A DNA stretch of 64,000 nucleotides, from positions 310,001 through 374,000 of the forward strand of contig WGOD01000003.1 of NCBI GenBank assembly GCA_016124205.1, read 5' to 3'. This DNA is from Alphaproteobacteria bacterium (GTDB taxonomy: Bacteria > Pseudomonadota > Alphaproteobacteria > Caulobacterales > Maricaulaceae). The notes beneath the pieces are model-generated. The model had not been told where the DNA came from. It made no database searches and saw only the letters and a list, made by a program, of their open reading frames with translations. Each line of letters starts with the position of its first letter. Position 1 is the stretch's first letter. The translations under genes were made by a program, and so were the position numbers. Of this stretch, positions 8,329 through 16,493 are shown in pieces.

Positions 8329-9514
8329 ATTCCCCCCGGCGATGGGCCACACGAAGCCGAGTCGCCGCCAGCTGCTGGACATTTGTCCGGTGGATATATC
8401 GGTCGAGGGACGACCGCTGGCGATGCCGTGAAAGCGCCTGAGCATAGGTGTCCGGCAGTCCCGCATCCCCCACTTCAGTCAAGCCACCGTGGCGGAACGC
8501 CCGCATCGAGACATGCTTCGGCAGTCCGGCCGCGTCGGCGATCTGCCTTGCGAGTTTCTCGTAGAAGCGTTTCGGCATCGGATCATGCACCGCCGCGGCT
8601 TTCTGCCGTCCGCGGAGCCTCGGCCGCGTGATCATGAGCGTGCCCTTGCGCTCGAGCAGGGCGGCCAGGTCCTCAAGCTCCGGGTAGAACAGGACCGTCT
8701 CGCCGCTCTCCTGATCTGTCTCCTCGAGGATGGCCCAATCGTCCGACCGGTTCTTGTGGTGGACGACGAACACGCTGTCGGGCCTCTCCGCTGGGCGCCA
8801 GTGCGCCCACGACAGCCGGCCGAACACGTCCACGGGCCGTTGCAGGAGGTCCCAGCAGGCGCGCGCGGCGAAGGCCATCTGCGGCCAGCCCATCTCGATC
8901 GCCTTTGCACAGAACGCGTCCAACTCATCGCTCGTCGCGGGCCTCGTCTCCACGCTCGAGCGGTCGATGTCCATGTTCTCGAACGGATTGAGTGCGGGGA
9001 CGATCAGCGGCTTCTTGCGCTGGCCGACCGACCAGGCGAGCCGGCAGATATCCATGCATAGCGCTGCCTGCCGCGTCAGGCCCTGCTCAACGAGCTTGTC
9101 GTACACGGCGTCAGCGACCTCGGGCAGGATCGATTGAAGGCGCTGGGGGCCCATTCTCTGGCCGTTCTTGAGCACATAGCTTGCGAAGCGATGCAGCGCG
9201 ATGTCATAGCCCTGCCGCGTGGCGGGCTGGAGCGACCGATACCGGCGGTCCTTTTTGTAGATCGTGCACAGCCAGTCGAACGTGCCTTCGTTCGCCGGGA
9301 TTGCTCCGGGTGCCTTCCCCTGCCGCCACTCCTCGAGGGCTTCATTGAGTTCGGTCGCCCGGGTCGATGCCTCCGCGAATGTCGTGCCGAGCGCGACAGG
9401 TGTTAGCGGGCATCCAGCCTTCCGGTCGCGCGTCGGCGGCGACCAGTACCAGGCCAGCTTACCGTTCGCGAGCTTCTTCGGGGTCATCAGCGGGGGGATA
9501 TCGTCGGCGTTCAT
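8324..9514 (-). CDS. int: Phage tyrosine integrase
   Basis: This 396-residue site-specific recombinase is presumed to integrate the phage at tRNA-His. Visible catalytic residues are R226 (LLQRPVDV), R341 in SMRAFRHGG, H364 in LSRHRQRSS and Y373 in LDRYIHR. The first position of the usual HxxR box is R338 rather than histidine. The start at 9514 is chosen because the upstream gene ends at 9520; the earlier ATG at 9598 would overlap it by about 80 bases. It is the last gene of the leftward early operon and adjoins attL. Confidence 0.93.
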   Translation of the reverse strand: MNADDIPPLMTPKKLANGKLAWYWSPPTRDRKAGCPLTPVALGTTFAEASTRATELNEALEEWRQGKAPGAIPANEGTFDWLCTIYKKDRRYRSLQPATRQGYDIALHRFASYVLKNGQRMGPQRLQSILPEVADAVYDKLVEQGLTRQAALCMDICRLAWSVGQRKKPLIVPALNPFENMDIDRSSVETRPATSDELDAFCAKAIEMGWPQMAFAARACWDLLQRPVDVFGRLSWAHWRPAERPDSVFVVHHKNRSDDWAILEETDQESGETVLFYPELEDLAALLERKGTLMITRPRLRGRQKAAAVHDPMPKRFYEKLARQIADAAGLPKHVSMRAFRHGGLTEVGDAGLPDTYAQALSRHRQRSSLDRYIHRTNVQQLAATRLRVAHRRGES

Positions 9515-9519
9515 CTCGA

Positions 9520-9765
9520 TTAGACGAGCCCGGAGAGGCTTTCCGCCCCCTTGCCGTGGATGCGGTCCAGAGCCGCGTCGAGATCCTCCCGCAGCCATCG
9601 CTTACCCTTCCCGACGATAATCCGGGGTTCGGGGTAGAGCTTCTTCCGTCCCGTGCCAACGGCGGCGAGGAAGCTTTCCACGCTTTTTTCGTCGACATAG
9701 GCGGCGGCCGTCTCCGCGCGCATCTGGCGCGGCCAGTCGTGGTAGGAGAGGGCGCGGGCGGTCAT
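9520..9765 (-). CDS. Small DNA-binding protein, probable excisionase
   Basis: This 81-residue protein starts at an ATGA overlap with the methylase stop and lies directly upstream of the integrase. The segment PRQMRAETAAAYVDEKS... followed by WLREDLDAALDRI resembles the AlpA/Xis-type winged-helix pattern, in which a substrate-directing helix precedes a W-R-D/E-L-D-A tail. The next-to-int position supports a role as a recombination directionality factor. The family match is weak by eye. Confidence 0.6.
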   Translation of the reverse strand: MTARALSYHDWPRQMRAETAAAYVDEKSVESFLAAVGTGRKKLYPEPRIIVGKGKRWLREDLDAALDRIHGKGAESLSGLV

Positions 9766-10640
9766 GCGGCGTCCTCCGCGATCAGCGGTGGCTGATGGTT
9801 CTCTGCCTCGAGCGCGGCCACGCACGCCGGGTTCAGCCACAGGACTTCGGTTCGCTTGCGCGCGCCATCGGCCAGGGCAGGACGCTCACGCCGCGTCCAT
9901 CCCTTCAAGGCATCATCGTACAACGCCGACGGATAGCCGGAGAGCACGACCATGCCCTTGAGCGCGCAGAGCGCCTCGAGCATGGTTTCGTGGTCCTCGG
10001 TGCTCATTTCGTGGCGATAGACCGCCGCGCTACCGACACCGGCCACGCGGCCGCCGCGTTTCCGTGTCTCGTGCAGATAGGGCGGGTCGGCATAGTGGAG
10101 CGTTTCCGGGCCGTCGTGCGCCTTCATGACCTGCACGGCCGGACGACTTTCTATGATGACACCCGTCATCCGTTCAGCGATCGCGGCCAGCGCCGGCGGG
10201 AAATTCGCCCAGTCGTGCGCCGGCGTTGTGCCGCTCCGGTTGGAATTCGCGCGGAATCCGGTGCGATAGCTGCCGCAGGCGCCATCACTTCCGAAACCCA
10301 TATGCGACCGGATCACCAGGCGGCGCGCGCGCTCGACCGGATCGTCGGTCACCTCATAGGCGGCATTGAACTCCTCGCGTGCGAACGGGGTCCGCCGGAG
10401 CAGTTCGCACAACCGGGCGGCCGATTCCGCTTCGCGGAGCAGCCGGAACAGGTTCACCACCTCGTCGTCGAGATCGTTATAGACCTCGGCGTAGCTGGCC
10501 GGCTTCCGCAGCAGCACGCTCGCTGCCCCGCCGAACGGTTCGACATAGATCCGATGGGCCGGGAAATGCTCCATGATCCATCCGGCAAGATTCCACTTGC
10601 CGCCATGCCACCTCAGGGCTGGGCGCGTGACCTCTGTCAT
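9762..10640 (-). CDS. D12-class adenine-specific DNA methyltransferase (Dam-like)
   Basis: This 292-residue N6-adenine methyltransferase carries RWHGGK at 10-15, SAM motif I EPFGG at 34-38 and catalytic motif DPPY at 185-188. These are the hallmarks of the alpha-type D12 class, whose phage members commonly methylate GATC or similar sites to evade restriction. The target site cannot be told from sequence. It is coupled on both sides by ATGA overlaps. It is distinct from the second methyltransferase at 26136. Confidence 0.92.
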   Translation of the reverse strand: MTEVTRPALRWHGGKWNLAGWIMEHFPAHRIYVEPFGGAASVLLRKPASYAEVYNDLDDEVVNLFRLLREAESAARLCELLRRTPFAREEFNAAYEVTDDPVERARRLVIRSHMGFGSDGACGSYRTGFRANSNRSGTTPAHDWANFPPALAAIAERMTGVIIESRPAVQVMKAHDGPETLHYADPPYLHETRKRGGRVAGVGSAAVYRHEMSTEDHETMLEALCALKGMVVLSGYPSALYDDALKGWTRRERPALADGARKRTEVLWLNPACVAALEAENHQPPLIAEDAA

Positions 10641-11221
10641 GCGGCGTCCCTTTCGAGCCAGTCCGCATCACGATCCCGCCACGTGATCAGCTGCACCTTC
10701 GCATGCGAGACAGCGACCCTCCGCTCTCCGGTCGCCTCAAACGTACCCTGCTCGGAATACAGTGCGAACTGGCATGCGTGGCGGAAAACCTGCCTGACGC
10801 ACAGCGTACCGTTCCTGATGTCGGCGCGGAGCGAAGGGCAGTGCTGCATCGATATCGCCGCGCATTCCTTGTGAAGCATCGGCTCGACCTGAAGCACGTC
10901 CATCGGCCGTGCACCATGCGGTTGCGGGCGAGCCTTTGAGAGCGAGACCTTCGTCCGGTTCTTCAGCGGCCTCCCGCACAGATCGCAAAGCGCAAGTGCG
11001 ATGACCTGTCGCTGCCGCTCCATGTGCGGCGACCCGAACCGGGGCTTGCCCTCGCCGCGCGCCCAGTGCTGGCAGATTGCGGTGCGGCGAGCATAGGGGC
11101 ACTGACCAAGACGGATCATGCCGGGCTCTTCTTCGCCCGACCAAGCGGCGGTGTAGGGCACCGGAACACTACCGAAGTAGAGTTGCTCCACGCGCGGTAT
11201 GGGAAAGCGAAGCCCAGTCAT
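10637..11221 (-). CDS. Cysteine-rich phage protein of unknown function
   Basis: This 194-residue protein has three cysteine clusters: CPYARRTAIC near residue 41, CDLCG near 79, and CAAISMQHC near 123. They may bind zinc or an Fe-S cluster. No catalytic motif is recognised. Its start overlaps the stop of the small upstream gene and its stop overlaps the methylase start, so it belongs to the leftward early operon. Confidence 0.75.
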   Translation of the reverse strand: MTGLRFPIPRVEQLYFGSVPVPYTAAWSGEEEPGMIRLGQCPYARRTAICQHWARGEGKPRFGSPHMERQRQVIALALCDLCGRPLKNRTKVSLSKARPQPHGARPMDVLQVEPMLHKECAAISMQHCPSLRADIRNGTLCVRQVFRHACQFALYSEQGTFEATGERRVAVSHAKVQLITWRDRDADWLERDAA

Positions 11222-11325
11222 GCTGCCTTCCTCTTCGCGGCGGGCTTGGCGGCTTCCTTCGGCGCGGCGTCGGCGCAGATCGCGCTGACACAGGCCTTCA
11301 TCTTCGCGACCGACACGGCGTTCAT
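11218..11325 (-). CDS. Small 35-residue early protein
   Basis: The reading frame ATG 11325 to TGA 11218 is linked by ATGA overlaps to genes on both sides, which argues that it is translated. The product contains two cysteines and a lysine/alanine-rich C-terminus (PAAKRKAA). Function unknown. Confidence 0.55.
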   Translation of the reverse strand: MNAVSVAKMKACVSAICADAAPKEAAKPAAKRKAA

Positions 11326-11867
11326 CGGTACATCCCCTCGCGCCACCGACGCTTGTTCTCGCAGGACTTGCACAGCGTTCCGGTAACGCCGGAGCATCCG
11401 CAGTCAGCGCAGTCGTGAGTGGTCGGCTTCGCTTCGCCGTTCGGCTGTTTCGCTCGTGCCGGGGTCTTCACGGCGTCTTCCGGCGACCAACCCGCGGCGA
11501 GCCGCTTGGAGATCGTGTTGCGCTTGACGCCATATTCCTCCGCCCATGCGGTGAGCGGCTGGCTAAACCCGTCGATCTCGAGGACCCGGTTCGAGCGCCG
11601 GTTGCGGGAATTTGTCACGCGGTCGGTCCAGCGGACGTTGCCGGGGAAGTAGCCCTTGTCGTTGTCGATGCGGTCCAGTTCGTGCGCCGGGGAGGGACGC
11701 TCGCCCATGTCGGCGACGAAGGCCGTCACGTCATCCCGCCACTTATCGCAGACGAGGATTCCCCGCCCGCCATAGTTCGCATAGGCCGGGTGCTCGGGGT
11801 TGTGGCAGCGCCGGACCATCTGTTGCCAAGCGCGGTATTCAGGCGTGTAAGAGAGACCGTGGCTCAT
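11322..11867 (-). CDS. HNH-like phage endonuclease with C-terminal zinc ribbon
   Basis: This 181-residue protein begins with EYRAWQQMVRRCHNP, continues YANYGGRGILVCDKW and then LDRIDNDKGYFPGNVRWTD, the conserved layout of a phage family often annotated as HNH-type endonuclease (H/D, D-x-I-D-N, N-V-R-W). After an HTH-like middle section (WAEEYGVKRNTISKRL), the C-terminus carries CADCGCSGVTGTLCKSC, a probable zinc ribbon. Its ATG overlaps the TAA of a cut-off cytosine methylase fragment, which suggests it invaded that gene. A homing or selfish nuclease is likely; activity is not proven. Confidence 0.7.
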   Translation of the reverse strand: MSHGLSYTPEYRAWQQMVRRCHNPEHPAYANYGGRGILVCDKWRDDVTAFVADMGERPSPAHELDRIDNDKGYFPGNVRWTDRVTNSRNRRSNRVLEIDGFSQPLTAWAEEYGVKRNTISKRLAAGWSPEDAVKTPARAKQPNGEAKPTTHDCADCGCSGVTGTLCKSCENKRRWREGMYR

Positions 11868-11983
11868 TACTGACCGCCCTCCATCTCGAGTCCGAGTTCG
11901 GCCAGAGCGCGCTGCGCACCCGTCGACGATCCGCCCGCACCACAGAGCAGGTCCGCGACGAGGAATTTCTTGCGGCGGGCCAT
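11867..11983 (-). pseudogene. 5' remnant of a C5-cytosine DNA methyltransferase
   Basis: A 38-residue frame starts MARRKK and then has LVADLLCGAGGSSTGAQRAL, which is motif I of phage C5-cytosine methylases (F/L-C-G-A-G-G-S-S-T-G). It stops abruptly at TAA 11867-11869. None of the later motifs (PCQ, ENV, QRR) appears in the next 1.2 kb. The stop overlaps the start of the HNH-like gene. The remnant is too short to be an enzyme. Confidence 0.75.
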
Positions 11984-12609
11984 CAGGCTGCCACCCGATC
12001 GATATTCGCGCGGTGCACGTCGAAGCTGATCGCCACGACCCACGGGTTCGCGTCCCAGCCGAAGCCGCGCTTGGCGTTCAGGGAGTCCCACAGTCGGCCA
12101 AAACACTGCCGTATCGACAGTTCGCCCGCGCGATCGGCATCAGGAAACAGCTCGGGTAGAACGTCGTGAGGGAAGTCACCGCCGAAGGCCTCGGCGTCAG
12201 CGTCCTCTTCACTGATATCCTGCACCCGCTGGACCCGGACCTCGGTCACGACGAGCGTGAGGCGCGAGCGCGCCTTCCTCATGTGCCGGCCGATGATCCA
12301 CTTCACCGGGGCGTCCTCGGCGAAGTACGGCTCCTCGCCAGTCGCGCGGTACAGCACCACGCCGTCAGCAGGATCGAGCGCGTGAGCCTCCTTCACCCAC
12401 AGCCGGTCGCCTACAGCGTAGGGCCAGAGCCACTCGCCGCCCCAATAGTCGCCCGAGAAATTGCACTGGTGTGCATATCCGGCCCCGAGGTCGATTACGC
12501 GCTCGTCCTTGCCCGGCCGGTGCTTCAAGACCCGCCTGGTCTGCGTCTTCCGGCCATCGAGCAGCGCCCGGACCATTTCGTCTGAAAAGGAAATCGCGCG
12601 GTCGGTCAT
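11983..12609 (-). CDS. ASCH-like phage protein
   Basis: This 208-residue protein has the layout of a common phage family: a start with SFSDEMVRALLDGRKTQTRRV, a middle GDRLWVKE, RSRLTLVVTEVRVQRVQDISEEDA, and NPWVVAISF near the end. The family is usually assigned an ASCH/PUA-like RNA-binding fold. Its role in phage is unknown. It overlaps its upstream neighbour by ATGA and is followed by the methylase remnant. Confidence 0.75.
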   Translation of the reverse strand: MTDRAISFSDEMVRALLDGRKTQTRRVLKHRPGKDERVIDLGAGYAHQCNFSGDYWGGEWLWPYAVGDRLWVKEAHALDPADGVVLYRATGEEPYFAEDAPVKWIIGRHMRKARSRLTLVVTEVRVQRVQDISEEDADAEAFGGDFPHDVLPELFPDADRAGELSIRQCFGRLWDSLNAKRGFGWDANPWVVAISFDVHRANIDRVAA

Positions 12610-12812
12610 TGCTTTGTCCGTTGGTTTCGGCGTGTCTGGGCCTCGGTCGCCGTCTCAAGGATGTTCGCGGTGAGGGGAGCGGCGGTAATCGGATCGAACG
12701 CAACAGCGGCGTAAGCTCGCCTCTTCTGATCCATCAGCAGCAGCATCACCTCATCGGTATTCGGGTCGATCCCGACTTCCAGCCGGTGAGCGAATTCGAT
12801 CTCTCGGCTCAT
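12606..12812 (-). CDS. Small early protein of unknown function
   Basis: This 68-residue protein starts at MSREIEF because that ATG overlaps the upstream stop (ATGA); an earlier ATG at 12824 is possible. The short mixed-charge sequence includes MLLLMDQKRRAYAAVAF. No family recognised. It is part of the coupled leftward operon. Confidence 0.6.
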   Translation of the reverse strand: MSREIEFAHRLEVGIDPNTDEVMLLLMDQKRRAYAAVAFDPITAAPLTANILETATEAQTRRNQRTKQ

Positions 12813-13276
12813 CCCTTCACCCAATGGGCGAAGCGCCGGCGGATGTGTTCCTTCATCAGAACCGCGTGCTCATCGGCGTAGCGGAGCGAGCGGTCGAGAT
12901 CGGTCTGCTTCAGGGGCCGCTTCAGTCGACCGAGATCCATGTTGTGTTCGAGATCGGCGAGCTTGACCGCCCGGGCGTTGTTGTCGGCGCCCAAACGGGC
13001 GATGTAATCCTCGCGTGTCTCGCCCTTGTCCTGCGGATCGTAGGACAGGTAGTCGACAGCCAGTGCCACGCGGGGCCCGCAGGCCTCCTTCACCTGGTCG
13101 AGCGTGCGGTGCCCGTCCCCGGTTCCGCCGCAGTAGGTGCATTGCTCTTGGACCGGCTCAGGCACGGCGCAGTGACCGCGGCACTCCCCGTTGTCGTGGA
13201 AGTTGCCGCAGCATGCGGGCCGGCAACCGGTGGTGAAGCCTCGGCCGTCGCACGTGGTGCAGGGTTGGCGGTTCAT
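12809..13276 (-). CDS. Zinc-finger protein joined to a remnant of an HD/SpoT-like hydrolase
   Basis: In this 155-residue protein residues 1-60 carry CTTCDGRG and CTYCGGTG, DnaJ-type CxxCxGxG motifs, with further cysteines between. The second half has EDYIARLGADNNARAVKLADLEHNMDL, matching the C-terminal part of phage (p)ppGpp-hydrolase-like HD proteins. The HD motif itself is missing, so hydrolase activity is unlikely. Function unknown; a nucleic-acid or chaperone-like zinc protein is possible. Confidence 0.6.
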   Translation of the reverse strand: MNRQPCTTCDGRGFTTGCRPACCGNFHDNGECRGHCAVPEPVQEQCTYCGGTGDGHRTLDQVKEACGPRVALAVDYLSYDPQDKGETREDYIARLGADNNARAVKLADLEHNMDLGRLKRPLKQTDLDRSLRYADEHAVLMKEHIRRRFAHWVKG

Positions 13277-13794
13277 GCTGCCTCCGACTGTCTGGCAAGG
13301 GTTTCGGGGGTGACGCCGAGGCGTTGGGCAATCCAGTTCAGAACCGCCTCTTTTGACGCTTGAAACTCGTCCTTCGGCATTGCCCGATTGGATTGGCTGC
13401 GGGCCCGCCAGACGCGGACGGCAGAGCCGGACACCTGAACGACCGCGTACTCGACAACCGCGCGCGTCATCGCGGCGACACGGAGCGCGGCGGCGTTGGA
13501 GCCGCAGTCAGATTCGACGCAAGTGGCGAAGCCGGTTTGGATTAGCGCGTAGTGTCGAAGGTGCTCAGCCGATTGAGCCCAAGGCTCTCCAGCGTCCTTC
13601 TCCGGCAGCGATTTCCACGCTTCATTGATGCAAGCGAAGTAGTGCCGGTGCGAGGACATTGAACGTTCCACGACCGGAGCCAACCGATAGAGCGCGCCGT
13701 CCTCGTAATCGGTGGCGGCATTGCGCAGGTGATAGTTCCCCTCGGGAACGAATTGATGGCCGTCAAAGCGGCAGACGATTGGACGACGGGTCAT
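13273..13794 (-). CDS. Conserved phage early protein of unknown function
   Basis: This 173-residue protein starts at MTRRPIVCRFDGHQF, whose ATG overlaps the stop of the NUMOD4 nuclease gene. The segment SSHRHYFACINEAWKSLPE...SAEHLRHYALIQTGF recurs, as far as I recall, in phages of rhizobia and relatives near recombination genes. The C-terminus (KEAVLNWIAQRLGVTPETLA) is helical. Function not known; placement next to SSB and exonuclease suggests DNA metabolism. Confidence 0.65.
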   Translation of the reverse strand: MTRRPIVCRFDGHQFVPEGNYHLRNAATDYEDGALYRLAPVVERSMSSHRHYFACINEAWKSLPEKDAGEPWAQSAEHLRHYALIQTGFATCVESDCGSNAAALRVAAMTRAVVEYAVVQVSGSAVRVWRARSQSNRAMPKDEFQASKEAVLNWIAQRLGVTPETLARQSEAA

Positions 13795-14327
13795 TCGACA
13801 TGCCCCCACGTCTTGCCAGAAACGATTGAGCTGACGTTCGACTGAGCGATGCCGTAGGTCTCTGCGATGTCTCGCTGCTTTTGACTGTCCGCAGCCCTGC
13901 GCCGGATATCCCGAACGACTTCCGGTGTGATCTTCGCGCTGCTGACGGCCTCGCCACGTGCTTGTCGAGACTTCGAAACCATGTCCGCAGAATTGTCCTG
14001 GCGCGTGCCCCATCGAAGGTTTTCGGGACGATTGTTGGCCGGGTCGTCGTCGCAGTGGAGCACGCAGTCCTGACCAGGCAGCGGCGCAGGAAGGAACGCC
14101 TCAGCAACAAGGCGGTGCACGAGGGCCGTGATCCGCTTGTTCCCGATCGACAGGGTGACTTGCAAATGCCCCAATGGCAGGGGCCGGGCGGTCAAAACGC
14201 CGCGAGGCTTCCTAACGGAACCCTGCCCGCCATAAACGATAGCTTCGCGGCGCACACGCCCGAGTGAGGACGCGCAGTATTCCGGATAGCTCGGAACGGT
14301 GCGCCAGATTTCTTCCGCGCCGGCCAT
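13791..14327 (-). CDS. NUMOD4/HNH homing-type endonuclease
   Basis: This 178-residue protein has an N-terminal NUMOD4 motif (EIWRTVPSYPEYCASSLGRVRR) and an HNH motif: H71 in LVHRLVAEAFLP, H91-C-D-D-D, N98-N99 and N103 in RPENLRW. A C-terminal helix-turn-helix follows (QRDIAETYGIAQSNVSSI). This is the classic layout of free-standing homing endonucleases in phage genomes. It lies between ssb and the next early gene and shares one base with the ssb stop (TGATG). Confidence 0.88.
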   Translation of the reverse strand: MAGAEEIWRTVPSYPEYCASSLGRVRREAIVYGGQGSVRKPRGVLTARPLPLGHLQVTLSIGNKRITALVHRLVAEAFLPAPLPGQDCVLHCDDDPANNRPENLRWGTRQDNSADMVSKSRQARGEAVSSAKITPEVVRDIRRRAADSQKQRDIAETYGIAQSNVSSIVSGKTWGHVE

Positions 14328-14812
14328 CAGAACGGAATCTCGTCGTCGAGATTGTCATTGCGGAAGCCGCGCTCGTCCTGCCGCTTCTGCTCGTCGGTCC
14401 GGTTGTCGCGGCGGTCGTCGTCGCGATCATCCCGGCCGCCGCTATTCCCGCCACCGCTGCCGCGCGTGTCGAGCATGTGCAGTTCGCCGCGGAACCGCTG
14501 GAGGACGACTTCGGTCGTGTAGCGGTCGTTCCCGTCGCGGTCCTGCCACTTGCGGGTCTGCAGCTGGCCCTCGACGTAAACCTTGGAGCCCTTCTTGAGG
14601 TAGTTCTCCGCGACCTTCACGATGTTCTGGTCGAAGATGACGACGTTGTGCCACTCGGTCTTTTCGCGCCTTTCGCCAGAGTTCTTGTCACGCCACTGTT
14701 CGGACGTGGCGATCGAGAAGCTGGCCACCTTGTCGCCCGAGTTCATCGAGCGGACTTCCGGATCCTTGCCGAGGTTCCCGACGAGGATGACCTTATTGAC
14801 GGAGCCGGCCAT
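14327..14812 (-). CDS. ssb: Single-stranded DNA-binding protein
   Basis: This 161-residue protein has an OB-fold start [19 protein letters not shown] and the WHNVVIFDQ strand typical of bacterial SSB. A glycine/aspartate/arginine-rich linker (about 115-150) follows, and the C-terminus is the acidic partner-binding tip DDEIPF. It sits between the exonuclease and HNH genes in the recombination module and would coat phage single-stranded DNA during Erf-mediated annealing. Confidence 0.95.
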   Translation of the reverse strand: MAGSVNKVILVGNLGKDPEVRSMNSGDKVASFSIATSEQWRDKNSGERREKTEWHNVVIFDQNIVKVAENYLKKGSKVYVEGQLQTRKWQDRDGNDRYTTEVVLQRFRGELHMLDTRGSGGGNSGGRDDRDDDRRDNRTDEQKRQDERGFRNDNLDDEIPF

Positions 14813-15444
14813 TACGCTGCCTCCCTCGGTGCATCCATCGCCCGGATTTGTTCGACCAGGGCGGCGAGTTCTTCGTTGAAGTCAGCGACCGCCTGAGCGA
14901 GCACGGCGATGTATTTCTCGTCCCGGGTCACGCGCTTGCGGAACAGGGGCAGGCCCGGCCAGTACGCGACGAAGTCGATCCACTCGCGCTCGGATACCCA
15001 CAGCCCGCCTTGCAGCTGAGCCTTGTGTTCGGGTGGAACCTCATCCCGCACGAGCGCATCGATCAGCAGGTGCGGGAGCTTGGTCTTGATCTCTGCGGCG
15101 CCCTCGGTGCCGATCAGCCCGTCGGGCGAATAGCCCTTGTCGCCGTTCCGGATGAAGCCGACCTGCTGAACCTCGACGCCGTGGACGATCGAGTAATAGC
15201 TGCGGGCCTCGGCCTCCATTTCCTTCCCGCGCTCCATGTGCGCGTTCGAGAAGGAGTCCATCGGCTGGCCGGTGAGGATCTCTCCGGCGAGCTTCATCAT
15301 GTAGGTGCGGCGGGTCCTGCTCTCGCCGCCACCACGGCCCGAAGCCATGACGGTGGAGAATTCCGAAGCGGTCGGGAGGCCGAGCCGGGCGGCGAACCAT
15401 TCTTCGCTTCCCTGCTCACAGGTGAGTATTTGCGGTCCTGACAT
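14812..15444 (-). CDS. YqaJ-type viral exonuclease
   Basis: This 210-residue lambda-exonuclease-like protein processes double-strand ends for phage recombination. Nuclease motifs include [17 protein letters not shown] (residues 13-29), D108 in YSPDGLIG, E118-x-K120 in AAEIKTK, and Q145. It pairs with the Erf annealing protein two genes upstream and with the adjacent SSB, giving a complete Red-like pathway. Its TGA overlaps the ssb start. Confidence 0.92.
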   Translation of the reverse strand: MSGPQILTCEQGSEEWFAARLGLPTASEFSTVMASGRGGGESRTRRTYMMKLAGEILTGQPMDSFSNAHMERGKEMEAEARSYYSIVHGVEVQQVGFIRNGDKGYSPDGLIGTEGAAEIKTKLPHLLIDALVRDEVPPEHKAQLQGGLWVSEREWIDFVAYWPGLPLFRKRVTRDEKYIAVLAQAVADFNEELAALVEQIRAMDAPREAA

Positions 15445-15455
15445 GGATGCCTCCC

Positions 15456-16493
15456 TCAGAACTGGATTGAGATGTGCGGGACGTCGCCCGCGCGGATGGC
15501 CGTGACGACGGCGCTGGCGAGGTCGGGCGTCATGCCCTCGAGCTTTGAAAGCGCGGCGGATGCTTCGCCCGCGACCTTGGCGCGGTGCTCCTGGTCGGCA
15601 GCGCGGCGATCGGCTTCCTCGCGGACGCGCTTCGCTTCGGCTTCACGCTCCGCCTCCTTGCGGCGTAGCGACTCGGCCTCGGCCTCGGCCGCTTCGATGC
15701 GCTCCTTCGCCTCGCGCTCAGCGCGTTCGCGCTCTTCCTTGCGAGCCCGCTCAGCGGCTTCATCGGCGGCGCGCTGCTGGCGCTCCTCCTCGGCTTTCGC
15801 GCGCTCGGCTTCCTCGGCCTTGCGGACCGCTTCCTCGCGAGCGCGTGCCTCAGCGGCGGCGCGTTCCTCTGCCTCGCGCCGCAGACGCTCGAGTTCAGCG
15901 CGCTCCTCGGCTTCCTTCGTCAGCCGGGCGTGCGTCGCGGCGAGCTTCTCCCGCACCGCCTCGAGACGACGCTCCGCGGCGTCGGCTTCGTCTCGGAACA
16001 CGGCGCGATCGATCAGGAGATCGTTCGCGTCCTCAATCCGGCGCGCGACGCTCTCTACGGTCGCATCGAACGGAATGTCGCCGAGCGCCCGGATCTGCTC
16101 CATGACTGCGGCAACCTGGTCGGTGCGCTTCTTTTCCTCGGCCTCCCATGCGTCGAGCGGCGCACGGATCGAGTGTTGCAGGCCTTCGAGCTTTGCGAGC
16201 GCCACGCTACGCCGGTCGTTCACGGCCTTGGTCTTCGCGCGGAACTCCTCGGTCAGCGCCTTCGCTGCGGTGTCGACCGGCTTCTTCATCTTCGCGATGG
16301 CGAAGGCGGCGGAGCGCACCTGATCGCGGTGATCGCTCGCGCTCATGTCGGTCGGCAGGTGCGCGTTCTCCCGTTGAAGTTCCTCGATCAGCTGATCGAT
16401 CAGACCGTCCTCGTTGAGGATGCAGGTGGGATCGTCGAGGAAGGCAGCGACGGCGTTGGACGTCAGCTGCATCTGTGCGACGGCGGCGCTCAT
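15456..16493 (-). CDS. Long coiled-coil early protein
   Basis: This 345-residue protein has a folded N-terminus (about 1-165) and a long charged helix (about 165-310) rich in Glu, Arg, Ala and Lys heptads, then a short C-terminal domain ending IRAGDVPHISIQF. It lies between the erf and exonuclease genes, so a structural or accessory role in recombination is inferred. The very repetitive GC-rich coding of the helix also opens long antisense frames that are not genes. Confidence 0.75.
   Translation of the reverse strand: MSAAVAQMQLTSNAVAAFLDDPTCILNEDGLIDQLIEELQRENAHLPTDMSASDHRDQVRSAAFAIAKMKKPVDTAAKALTEEFRAKTKAVNDRRSVALAKLEGLQHSIRAPLDAWEAEEKKRTDQVAAVMEQIRALGDIPFDATVESVARRIEDANDLLIDRAVFRDEADAAERRLEAVREKLAATHARLTKEAEERAELERLRREAEERAAAEARAREEAVRKAEEAERAKAEEERQQRAADEAAERARKEERERAEREAKERIEAAEAEAESLRRKEAEREAEAKRVREEADRRAADQEHRAKVAGEASAALSKLEGMTPDLASAVVTAIRAGDVPHISIQF

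Noticed and set aside
15545-16105. Arginine/proline-rich plus-strand protein
   Set aside because: Reverse reading of the coiled-coil Glu/Ala/Arg repeat region gives long open frames by composition alone.
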